From Lachnospiraceae bacterium (GTDB lineage Bacteria > Bacillota > Clostridia > Lachnospirales > Lachnospiraceae): 8,012 nucleotides of DNA. The notes beneath the pieces were generated by a model. That model searched no databases, was not told the origin of the DNA, and saw nothing but the letters and a program-made list of their open reading frames with translations. Position numbers and translations under genes: made by a program. The stretch covers positions 1 through 8,012 of the forward strand of contig VSOB01000090.1 of assembly GCA_009774625.1 (NCBI GenBank), given 5' to 3'. Within the stretch, counting starts at the first letter, position 1, and each line of letters begins with the position of its first letter. Positions 1 through 6,463 of this stretch are shown piece after piece.

Positions 1-3000
1 GCGTCACTGCTGTTGCTCCCATTGTTCCCGTTGTTTCCATTGTTCCCGTTGTTTCCGTTATTCCCATTGTTTCCGTTACCGCCGTTGCTGTCTCCGCCGG
101 GTTTGTTATTTGGATTGTTGGGATCCGCCGGATCTCCCGTATTCGGTATATACTGTGCGATTATAGTTCTATCCTCATAGACGCTCTGATAGCTTCCGCT
201 CCAACCGGTAAACCGGTATCCGTTTCTTTCCGGATTCTGAGGTGGAACTGCATCTTTCCCATCATCCACAAACTCTATGCCAAGTACCGTTCCGTCATAG
301 TCCACAAAAGTAACCTTGTGGTTCTCTTCCATCAGCTTCAGATTGATCTGATGATAATCCGCATATCTGGCGGCTGCACTGTCTCTGTGGGTATAGATCG
401 TCACTGTAGGCAAATGTTCAAAGGCGTTGGTGGCAATATCCACTTCACGGCCTCTGATCTCCACAGTGGCACGGTCAATATTGGCAAATGCCTCATCCTG
501 AATGGAATGCACCGACTCAGGCAGGATCACACTGGTCAGATGTTCACAATCCCTGAACGTTTTCTGCGGAACCGTATCCACACCGTCCGTCCCTGTCAGA
601 TCCACCTCTGAGATCTCGTCACAGTCCTCAAATGCACCTTCCTTAAGATATCCTACTTTGGCAAGCAGCGGATCATTTTCCGTATTGACGGCAGGAGAAC
701 CAACCAGGGAACCCCTTGCAGGCAGACACTCTTCGATAATATATTTGCCGTCTGTATTGACAGAGTATACAATGCCGTTTTCTCCGATAAACTTCTCATT
801 ACCGCCCACACCGGTCAGCTTGGTACATCCTCTGAAAGGCGCCGTACCGATGTCTTTCATTCCCGCTCCCAGTGAAACGGACTCCAGATTTTCACAGTTG
901 TCAAATGCATAATCCGGCAGATAAGCCACGCTGTGCATGGTCACACTCTGGATATAGTCGTTGCCCTTCTTAAACTGCTGCTTTGCATCATCCAGTTCAG
1001 GTTCTTCCAGCCATCCGCTGAACAGACCCTTAACCACATTTTCTTCTGTGCCATCATCCTCCTTCATATACTTGTTTCTGGAATTCTGCAGACATGCATA
1101 ACTGGAAATACACATACCGTTATACAGCGTATTGTTAAAATAATCTGCAGCATCTATGGAAGTGATCCCCTCCGGAATGTCGATCTTCAGAGTGGCTTCC
1201 ACAATTTCGATACCAGGAGCCGTAATCTGTTTCCACGGCCTCATATATTCCGGATTGCCGTTATTCTCATAGGAGTCCAGAAGGCTGTAAGGATAGTCAT
1301 CAAAGTATCCGGGCTTTATCTTATTGCCGTCCTTATCATACTCTGCCACAATCCAGGGACCATAGATACCTTCCTTTTCCAGATCATCCTTTGACTGGCC
1401 TGCGGCTATGGCATCTTCATACTTTTGCCGCTCCTCATCATACCGGTCAACACCGTACTGGTCATAAAATGCTTTCTCAATGGACGCAATATAATCTGCA
1501 TTGTCCGTATCCACATCTTCATAGTGAGGATATGCCACCAGTGTGGGAGCATTGGTCACTCCGATTCCGTTTTCCGCATTGTTCTGCATTACGATAAGAT
1601 TCTGCGGACTTAAGGATTTGTAGCAGACACGAAGCCCATCGTCTGTAATCTTTGTGGACGGATTCATGGCATGCTCAAAGGGTGCATATCCCTTTACAAC
1701 ATCACCGCTGAAAATCATCGGCTCCCCGCCTGTCGTAAAGGCATCCTGACCGATCTTAAATCCGGCATAGTCGCCTCCCTTGGGAGAATGGAACACGATT
1801 TCCAGAACCACACTGCTGGGCGCATCAATATCAGTACCACAATTGGCAAAAGCGTTGGCGCCGATGTCTTTCATCGTATTGCCAATCACGACCTTTTCCA
1901 GCTTAGGACAGCCTTCAAATACCCCTTCCTCAATCGTAGTCAGCTCTCCGTCATCCGGGAAAGTCAGGCTCTTAATGTATTTCTTAATATCATTCGGTTC
2001 ATTGCCGTCGCCAAAGCTGCCTTTTGCCACTACCTTCACCGCCGTGCCCGCAACTTCAGCAGGAATGGTCAGCTCTCCGGCCAGCTTATTTTTATCTGCC
2101 TCTGTCCGGATATTGGGATGGAACGAACACGACGACAGTTTTCCATTGCCATCAATCAGCATAATCATATTATCCTGACAGATTTCAAAATAGTCTGTAC
2201 CGTTCCTGGTATATACATAAGGAATGCCTGTTTTTCCATCATGTGCTATGGACACCGCATCCCATGTGGACACTCTGGGATCGGCTTCGGAAAACGCATT
2301 ATTCTGACGCTTCTGTTCCGGCCCCCGCACATAGAAATCCGGGTTGGTCACTTCATAAAACAAATCTTTGTCAAAGGAAATACTGCCGCAGGAATAAGAA
2401 CCGTCATCCGGGAAAATCACCTGCTCCAGACTGACACAATCCATAAACAAACCGCTGGGCAGCTTCACATCTGTATATCTGCCGAAATTCACCGACGGCA
2501 TGGTTACTTTTTTCAGATTACTGTGTCCGGCCAGACAATAATCTCCCAGATCTTTTTCTTCTTTGATCTCCGGGAACTTAAATTCCTGCATACTATCGCC
2601 GCCTGCCTGCATGGCAAAGGCTGCAAACCCCAGACTCTTCACATTGTTATTGTTATCACCCCAGGACACATCACTGAGCTTGGGACAATTATAAAACGCA
2701 AATTTGTCAATGACACAGGCATTGGTATGAGGTCCCGCAGAAAAGCTCAGCTTCGCAAGCTCCTGACATTCTGCAAATGCACCTGGGCCAATCGTGGATA
2801 CACTGCTGGTAACATTAAACTCTTGCAGACCGGTACCATAGAAAGCCTCGGCACCGATCCGCTCCATCGGATTTTGAACGACGAAACTATTCAGCGCAGA
2901 ACATCCCTTAAAAGCCGCGTTGCCTACCGCAACCAGGTTGGACGCCTCAAATTTCTGCATATTGGAACAGCCTACAAACGCCTTATCTCCTATGTACCTG

Positions 3001-3971
3001 AGTGAACTGGGCAGGGACAGCGTTTTTACATTGGTCACATTCGTAAATGCAGAGTTTCCAATGGCGTAAACCGGATTTCCCACATTACCGCAGACAAAGC
3101 CGTTGGTATCCAATAACAAGTCAGCCATATCCGTATAAGGGTTCTCACTGTCATCCAGCTTTTTAGGAATCCAGACCCATTCCGGCGTACTGTTTTCACG
3201 GGGCACCTGCACATGAATCAGAGTACAGCCGCGCAATGAACGGTTGGCATTCCCGTCCAGAGAAGCCGATGTACGCTTTTCATAACAGTAAAACTCCCTG
3301 TGCGCCGCTTCTCCCAGATTTCCTATATTAAAATCACACCTGTGTGTGCTCACATCAGTCTGATCATACTGTTTGACATACTCATCATATCTGTCAGGAA
3401 AATATTTTTTGATAAACTGATATCCATCGTCCGTGGGGGAAGTTAATGTAAGGATTACTCCGCCGCCGCTTTGTAAGTCTGCCACATAATTTGAGAACGC
3501 AGTGTCGCTGATCTGTTCATAGGCACCCGGTACATTGAGTCCAAGCTTCACCTCTTCCGCCGGATATGCTCCGTTATATTCAGAGATAATAACATGATTT
3601 CCGCTTGTATAATACTTGAACTGCCACTGATAAATCCAGTTCCCATCCACGTTTAATACTGTTTTGGCTTCGTTGTTTCCGACCTGTGAGAGATTCATCC
3701 CAGGAAACAACTCCGCTCCTAATATATAATCGTTTGCTGTAGTCAGATTTTTATTACTCGCATCATACTGACCCGCTTCTACATCATACACATATTCACT
3801 GGAATCTCTTGTAATATCACCGGTCACCGGATCCACCGTTCTCGGAGCCGCTGCATTCTCCGGCACCGGGATCGCCGCCACAATAATCGACGTAATCAGC
3901 ATAACGACTGCCGTTGTACGCCGTATGCGTCTGCGCAGCTTTCTGTTTTTCTTTTTTTCTGTCTTTGCCAT
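1..3971 (-). CDS. BspA-type leucine-rich-repeat surface protein (3' end outside window)
   Basis: Large secreted cell-surface protein, probably adhesive. The frame is open from ATG at 3971 to the window edge: 1323 full codons with no stop. The start has an AGGAGAG Shine-Dalgarno about 8 nt upstream. Residues 1-41 form a signal peptide: a Lys/Arg-rich start, a hydrophobic stretch (TTAVVMLITSIIVAAIP), then an Ala-rich likely cleavage region. Residues about 45-290 have no recognised domain. LRR_5 (BspA-like) units with the signature I-x-x-x-AF-x-x-C-x-x-L recur at about 297-410, 445-530, 650-714, 1009-1070 and 1103-1210. A charged, non-LRR insert lies at about 808-950. Residues about 1219-1275 are a Listeria-Bacteroides repeat (KVTFVDYDGTVL, GYRFTGWSG), followed by a Gly/Asn-rich linker. 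The sortase gene 28 nt upstream suggests wall anchoring, but the sorting signal is beyond the edge. The family is clear; the ligand is unknown. Confidence 0.93.
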   Translation of the reverse strand, partial: MAKTEKKKNRKLRRRIRRTTAVVMLITSIIVAAIPVPENAAAPRTVDPVTGDITRDSSEYVYDVEAGQYDASNKNLTTANDYILGAELFPGMNLSQVGNNEAKTVLNVDGNWIYQWQFKYYTSGNHVIISEYNGAYPAEEVKLGLNVPGAYEQISDTAFSNYVADLQSGGGVILTLTSPTDDGYQFIKKYFPDRYDEYVKQYDQTDVSTHRCDFNIGNLGEAAHREFYCYEKRTSASLDGNANRSLRGCTLIHVQVPRENSTPEWVWIPKKLDDSENPYTDMADLLLDTNGFVCGNVGNPVYAIGNSAFTNVTNVKTLSLPSSLRYIGDKAFVGCSNMQKFEASNLVAVGNAAFKGCSALNSFVVQNPMERIGAEAFYGTGLQEFNVTSSVSTIGPGAFAECQELAKLSFSAGPHTNACVIDKFAFYNCPKLSDVSWGDNNNNVKSLGFAAFAMQAGGDSMQEFKFPEIKEEKDLGDYCLAGHSNLKKVTMPSVNFGRYTDVKLPSGLFMDCVSLEQVIFPDDGSYSCGSISFDKDLFYEVTNPDFYVRGPEQKRQNNAFSEADPRVSTWDAVSIAHDGKTGIPYVYTRNGTDYFEICQDNMIMLIDGNGKLSSCSFHPNIRTEADKNKLAGELTIPAEVAGTAVKVVAKGSFGDGNEPNDIKKYIKSLTFPDDGELTTIEEGVFEGCPKLEKVVIGNTMKDIGANAFANCGTDIDAPSSVVLEIVFHSPKGGDYAGFKIGQDAFTTGGEPMIFSGDVVKGYAPFEHAMNPSTKITDDGLRVCYKSLSPQNLIVMQNNAENGIGVTNAPTLVAYPHYEDVDTDNADYIASIEKAFYDQYGVDRYDEERQKYEDAIAAGQSKDDLEKEGIYGPWIVAEYDKDGNKIKPGYFDDYPYSLLDSYENNGNPEYMRPWKQITAPGIEIVEATLKIDIPEGITSIDAADYFNNTLYNGMCISSYACLQNSRNKYMKEDDGTEENVVKGLFSGWLEEPELDDAKQQFKKGNDYIQSVTMHSVAYLPDYAFDNCENLESVSLGAGMKDIGTAPFRGCTKLTGVGGNEKFIGENGIVYSVNTDGKYIIEECLPARGSLVGSPAVNTENDPLLAKVGYLKEGAFEDCDEISEVDLTGTDGVDTVPQKTFRDCEHLTSVILPESVHSIQDEAFANIDRATVEIRGREVDIATNAFEHLPTVTIYTHRDSAAARYADYHQINLKLMEENHKVTFVDYDGTVLGIEFVDDGKDAVPPQNPERNGYRFTGWSGSYQSVYEDRTIIAQYIPNTGDPADPNNPNNKPGGDSNGGNGNNGNNGNNGNNGNNGNNGSNSSD
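18..77 (-). repeat. 9-nt tandem repeat coding for Asn-Asn-Gly
   Basis: Read on the minus strand, Gly codons recur every 9 nt (at 18, 27, 36, 45, 54, 63 and 72), each separated by two Asn codons. This gives six complete NNG units plus a partial one near the C-terminal end of the LRR protein. The units differ at third positions (GGG/GGA, AAT/AAC), so the repeat is no longer perfect at the DNA level. It lies between the Listeria-Bacteroides repeat and the unseen C-terminus, where a flexible wall-spanning linker would be expected. Confidence 0.85.
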
Positions 3972-3999
3972 TTTATTCGCTCTCCTCTGAAACATGCCC

Positions 4000-4887
4000 T
4001 TATTCCACACGCTTCGCCACTACTACAAACCTGCCGTCCTCTTCCCTGCTGTCACATGTGGACAATGTCAGCAACTGATCGCCATAGGATGCCTTTACTC
4101 CTGTATCATAAAAAGACATCTGGGCCATCGCGTTCATATTGGACGCAAACTCCTCCGCTGAATTGGCTTCAATGAACTGATAATACTTAAATGTGATCTC
4201 TGTATCCTGACGCAGCTTATCCCGGAATACATACATAACTTTCCAGGTGCCCTTCTCATACAAAGTATCAAATTCAATTGTGGCATGTTCCTCCATATAC
4301 TCCCTTGATTCATACTTATCCAGATCCCCGAACATATTGCCGGACCGCATATGATGCCCATACAGAATCAGATTGGTGCTGGGCTTCAGCACATCGCAGG
4401 CCGGATCCATAAAGATAGAACCGTTCCTGTCGTATTCCTGATTAAAATTGTGTGTCAGGTAATATTCCGAATTCTTTGACTGCATGACAGGATAGTTTAT
4501 ATTTGTATCGTCAATTTTCAGCCATCCTATTATACTTCTATTCTTAATATATAAATTTTTATATTCATCCAGTATCTCCGGAGCATCTTCTTCCTTTGCT
4601 GCCTTCGCAGTCTGCTTCCTGCTTACCGGCTCTTTGCTTCTCAGCTCTGACAGCTCTGCAAACTGATTCCCCGACCGGTCCGCCAGATAATAATATCCGG
4701 CAAAGTATCCCAGGCTGCCTATGGCAAGCGTCGTACACATCAGTGTGACCAGCTTCCTTCTTCTGGCCCTCCGCTTGAGCTGAAGAAGGATGGCCTTCTG
4801 CATCTCTTCATCATATTCTTCCAGATGATACTCGGCGGCCAGCTTTTTCAAACTCTTTTTCGCCAATCTGCGCATCTCCTCCTGCAC
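4000..4887 (-). CDS. srtB: class B sortase
   Basis: Membrane-anchored cysteine transpeptidase that cleaves a sorting motif in secreted proteins and joins them to the cell wall or to each other. Numbering from GTG 4887 (295 residues): residues 1-45 are a highly charged cytoplasmic part, about 46-68 one membrane segment (LVTLMCTTLAIGSLGYFAGYYYL), about 70-105 a linker, and 110-295 the catalytic domain. Class B hallmarks are GWLKIDDTNINYPV (121-134), GSIFMD (156-161), ILYGHHM with catalytic His178, TLSTC with Cys278, and Arg286 in GRFVVVAKRV. The triad is complete. The start is uncertain. GTG 4887 opens the frame but has a poor RBS. ATG 4875 directly abuts the strong AGGAGGAG at 4876-4883. TTG 4866 is 9 nt from that RBS and may be the real start. 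The charged N-terminus is longer than in typical SrtB. The LRR gene follows after 28 nt and is its likely substrate. Confidence 0.95.
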   Translation of the reverse strand: MQEEMRRLAKKSLKKLAAEYHLEEYDEEMQKAILLQLKRRARRRKLVTLMCTTLAIGSLGYFAGYYYLADRSGNQFAELSELRSKEPVSRKQTAKAAKEEDAPEILDEYKNLYIKNRSIIGWLKIDDTNINYPVMQSKNSEYYLTHNFNQEYDRNGSIFMDPACDVLKPSTNLILYGHHMRSGNMFGDLDKYESREYMEEHATIEFDTLYEKGTWKVMYVFRDKLRQDTEITFKYYQFIEANSAEEFASNMNAMAQMSFYDTGVKASYGDQLLTLSTCDSREEDGRFVVVAKRVE

Positions 4888-4923
4888 ATTTTATTCCAGT
4901 ATCCTATATTCTATATATTCTTT

Positions 4924-4951
4924 ATTTTACAATATCTTGTGAGAAATGCAA
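4924..4951 (-). promoter_or_regulatory. candidate vegetative promoter for sortase-LRR operon
   Basis: On the minus strand a -35-like TTGCAT (4951-4946) is followed after 16 nt by a -10-like TAAAAT (4929-4924), within an AT-rich stretch 37 nt upstream of the earliest sortase start. No other pair with good spacing was found in this interval. It is a consensus match only, and alternatives in such AT-rich DNA cannot be excluded. Confidence 0.4.
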
Positions 4952-5011
4952 GCCCTTTGTCAACAATTAGTACTTTTGCCCGATACAGAAATTTTTTCTT
5001 TTTTTCCAGAA

Positions 5012-5038
5012 ACAAGGCAAGCCCCTGCACATAGTATA
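5012..5038 (+). promoter_or_regulatory. candidate sigma-K-type promoter for HCB gene
   Basis: AC at 5012-5013, a 16-nt spacer, then CATAGTATA at 5030-5038 match the sigma-K consensus (AC, 16-17 nt, CATANNNTA) known from Bacillus. Transcription would start about 20 nt before the ATG at 5067, leaving room for the GGAGG ribosome binding site. No convincing vegetative promoter with correct spacing was found just upstream. The motif is short, so a chance match is possible. Confidence 0.35.
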
Positions 5039-5066
5039 AACCATAAATAAACTTTTGGAGGCTTTT

Positions 5067-5312
5067 ATGAGCGACTTAACAGCTACTTCCTGCGGATGCA
5101 ACAATGCTCCTTCCAATGACTGCGGATGCGGTAACTTCCTTTGGATCATCATCTTATTCTGCCTGTGCGGCAACGGCGGCTTCGGCGGCGGCATGAACTG
5201 CGGATGCGGCAGCTTCAATATCTGCGGCGGCGGGAACAATGACGGATGCGGTTGCGGATGCGGTTGCGGCAGCAACATCCTTTGGATCCTGATTCTGCTC
5301 TGCTGCTGCTGA
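5067..5312 (+). CDS. small Gly/Cys-rich protein, chorion class high-cysteine HCB protein 13 type
   Basis: An 81-residue protein with 16 Cys and 19 Gly. CGCG-type clusters (residues about 9-22, 44-53, 60-68) alternate with two short hydrophobic segments, NFLWIIILFCLC (about 23-34) and NILWILILLCCC at the extreme C-terminus. This composition matches the clostridial proteins that automated annotation calls chorion class high-cysteine HCB protein 13, named for similarity to insect eggshell proteins; their function is not established. The start at ATG 5067 is supported by GGAGG with 5-nt spacing; an upstream TTG at 5055 overlaps that RBS and was not used. There is no Sec signal. The gene is monocistronic, transcribed away from the sortase, and closed by the terminator at 5409. 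The sigma-K-like promoter hints at expression during sporulation, possibly as a cross-linked or metal-binding structural protein, but this is inference. Confidence 0.85.
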   Translation: MSDLTATSCGCNNAPSNDCGCGNFLWIIILFCLCGNGGFGGGMNCGCGSFNICGGGNNDGCGCGCGCGSNILWILILLCCC

Positions 5313-5334
5313 TCTGTCTGATCAATTCTTCAAA

Positions 5335-5353
5335 AAGAGCCGTTCTGGCTCTT
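5335..5353 (+). other. short stem-loop after HCB gene
   Basis: A perfect 7-bp stem, AAGAGCC / GGCTCTT, with a 5-nt loop starts 22 nt after the HCB stop codon. It resembles an intrinsic terminator stem but is followed by ATGGACAG rather than a T-run, so it may be a weak terminator or an mRNA 3' stabilising hairpin. The functional terminator is more likely the one at 5409. Confidence 0.35.
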
Positions 5354-5408
5354 ATGGACAGTCACAGTCCGACGCAGGAAAGCCGAAAATATTTCCTGTC
5401 TAACATGG

Positions 5409-5437
5409 AAAGGGGCGGCATTCGCTGCCCCTTTTTT
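5409..5437 (+). terminator. rho-independent terminator after HCB gene
   Basis: Left arm AAAGGGGCGGC (5409-5419), loop ATTC, right arm GCTGCCCCTTT (5424-5434). This gives an 11-bp stem with one G-U pair, followed by a T-run to 5437. It lies 97 nt after the HCB stop codon and separates that gene from the pair starting at 5536. Confidence 0.9.
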
Positions 5438-5471
5438 CCGCATATCTTCTGCCCCTGCGGCATAAGTCTTA

Positions 5472-5506
5472 ACAATAGAAAACACGCTGCGCGAACTTTC
5501 TATTGT
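5472..5506. promoter_or_regulatory. 10-bp perfect inverted repeat upstream of the 5536 gene
   Basis: ACAATAGAAA (5472-5481) and TTTCTATTGT (5497-5506) are exact reverse complements, separated by 15 nt. The right arm ends 29 nt before the start codon and 15 nt before the GGAGAG ribosome binding site. It could be an operator for a dimeric regulator or an RNA hairpin in the 5' leader. There is no T-run, so it is not a standard terminator. I could not place a clear promoter in 5438-5535. Confidence 0.5.
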
Positions 5507-5535
5507 CATGAATAATAAAATGGAGAGATATTCCT

Positions 5536-6027
5536 ATGGACGAAAAAGAGCAGGACAATGTAGCGGCGTTTGATATGCTGTTCACCACAAACCAGATACA
5601 GATTATGAAAACCCTCCTGCCATGTTTTGACCGTTCCATGCAGAAATATCTTGCCATTTATATAAAATATCAGGAACTGCAATATACCATTTCTTATTTT
5701 GAAACCAATTCTCACTGTCTGTTCGACAGCGCCCGGCAGCAGGAACAGGATATCCGTAAAGTTCTGCCTGCCCTGATGCCCTATTGCAGCGAAGCCCAGA
5801 AAAAAATGCTGCAGCAGTTTGAGCAGCTTATGTCCTCAATGGAAAACCTGCGGGGCATGATGGAAATGATGGAAATGGTGCAGGCCATGTCGGATTCCGC
5901 CCCGGACGGCGGCCATACCGACGGAAACGGTATGCAAATGCCGGATATTGACACACTGCTGTCTATGCTTGGGCCGGAACAGCAGGCAATCATGGAACTG
6001 TTAAAAGGAGGAATGAGCCATGAATGA
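5536..6027 (+). CDS. uncharacterised methionine-rich helical protein
   Basis: A 163-residue cytoplasmic protein that I do not recognise. ATG 5536 has GGAGAG 8 nt upstream. It has no signal peptide and no clear membrane segment. Residues about 8-60 look amphipathic-helical (FDMLFTTNQIQIMKTLLPCF, then a Tyr-rich stretch), residues about 65-118 form a long Gln/Glu/Met-rich helical region (MLQQFEQLM, MMEMMEMVQAM), residues about 119-135 a Gly/Asp-rich linker, and the tail (LLSMLGPEQQAIMELLKGGM) a further helix. Met makes up 19 of 163 residues. It has only two widely separated Cys-Tyr/His contexts and no obvious catalytic motif. It overlaps the next gene by 8 nt and carries that gene's AGGAGG site, so the two are translationally coupled and probably act together. 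The terminator at 5409 suggests independence from the HCB gene. The coding call is strong; the function is unknown. Confidence 0.85.
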   Translation: MDEKEQDNVAAFDMLFTTNQIQIMKTLLPCFDRSMQKYLAIYIKYQELQYTISYFETNSHCLFDSARQQEQDIRKVLPALMPYCSEAQKKMLQQFEQLMSSMENLRGMMEMMEMVQAMSDSAPDGGHTDGNGMQMPDIDTLLSMLGPEQQAIMELLKGGMSHE

Positions 6028-6295
6028 ACCCGAATGGATGAAAGACCCTGCCCTGACAGGCATTGACAGGGCCAAACTGGACTTTCTGCAGATGATGGTG
6101 TTTGAAGGCAATAAACTTTCACCCAAAGAACTGCTGCCCTTTCTTATGACACTTGCCAAACGGGGAAAGGACAATTCTGTTTCTTTCTCCAAAGAAGAAA
6201 TGGATCTGATCATCTCCGTTGTCAAAAAGCACAGCACCGAAGAAGAAATCGCCCGCATGGATAAAATCGCTAAATTGATGCAGCAGAAACACTAG
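6020..6295 (+). CDS. uncharacterised small helical protein, coupled to the preceding gene
   Basis: A 91-residue soluble protein of unknown function. ATG 6020 lies inside the end of the preceding gene (overlap 6020-6027), with AGGAGG 8 nt upstream, a textbook coupled start. The sequence is predicted helical and charged: KLDFLQMMVFEGNKLSPKEL (about 20-39), PFLMTLAKRGKDNSVSFSKE (about 41-60), then KEEMDLIISVVKKHSTEEEIARM and a basic end, LMQQKH. Eight of 91 residues are Met. It has no Cys, no signal peptide and no DNA-binding motif that I can name. Tight coupling and similar helical, Met-rich composition suggest it forms a complex with the upstream product; this is inference. Its stop codon TAG directly abuts the inverted-repeat-bounded segment at 6296. 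Confidence 0.85.
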   Translation: MNEPEWMKDPALTGIDRAKLDFLQMMVFEGNKLSPKELLPFLMTLAKRGKDNSVSFSKEEMDLIISVVKKHSTEEEIARMDKIAKLMQQKH

Positions 6296-6414
6296 GGAAA
6301 CGCTGATGAAAGAATTTCCTGCGCCGGATTGGCGCCCCGAAGCGGCATATGCCTTTGCAAAACCGTGTGCATCCGTCGGAGAATTGTGGAGATGACGATT
6401 CAATCAGCGTATCC
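6296..6414. mobile_element. possible 119-bp MITE-like segment with 12-bp terminal inverted repeats
   Basis: The left end GGAAACGCTGAT (6296-6307) and the reverse complement of the right end (6414-6403, GGATACGCTGAT) agree at 11 of 12 positions. The segment has no ORF of its own and contains smaller palindromes: GCGCC/GGCGC at 6321-6335 and GGCATATGCC at 6344-6353. Flanks are CTAG on the left and ATAG on the right, which could be an imperfect target duplication. It sits exactly between a stop codon and the terminator at 6418. I cannot say whether it is repeated in the genome; it might instead be an extended RNA hairpin. Confidence 0.35.
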
Positions 6415-6417
6415 ATA

Positions 6418-6451
6418 GAAAAAGCAGAAAAGTTCTCTTTTCTGCTTTTTC
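6418..6451. terminator. bidirectional intrinsic terminator between convergent units
   Basis: A perfect 15-bp stem, GAAAAAGCAGAAAAG (6418-6432) / CTTTTCTGCTTTTTC (6437-6451), with a TTCT loop. The A-run on one arm and T-run on the other serve both directions. It lies 12 nt past the stop of the minus-strand receiver-ComFB gene and 122 nt past the stop of the plus-strand gene ending at 6295. Confidence 0.85.
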
Positions 6452-6463
6452 AGTATGTCATCA

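Noticed and set aside
1..110. Possible CRISPR or non-coding satellite array
   Set aside because: The 9-nt period stays in the reading frame of the LRR protein and encodes NNG repeats; there are no spacer-sized units.
318..1613. Several plus-strand open frames of 60-150 codons
   Set aside because: All lie antisense to the LRR coding sequence, overlap each other, and show no domain or RBS; they are shadows of codon bias.
1671..3005. 444-codon open frame on the plus strand
   Set aside because: It is antisense to the LRR gene, has a His/Ile/Arg-rich composition with no recognisable domain, and lacks a convincing RBS. The minus-strand frame has a signal peptide and clear LRR repeats.
4958..4963. 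Perfect TTGACA on the minus strand upstream of the sortase
   Set aside because: No -10-like hexamer occurs 16-19 nt downstream; the nearest (TATTGT, 4934-4929) is 23 nt away. The TTGCAT/TAAAAT pair is better spaced.
4967..5278. 103-codon minus-strand frame rich in Pro, His and Gln
   Set aside because: Its composition is the reverse complement of the Gly/Cys codons of the HCB gene, and it would run across the HCB promoter and RBS.
5781..6403. Minus-strand open frames antisense to the two unknown genes
   Set aside because: The plus-strand genes have good RBSs and a classical 8-nt coupled overlap; the antisense frames are Ser/Cys- or Phe/Gly-rich without start signals.
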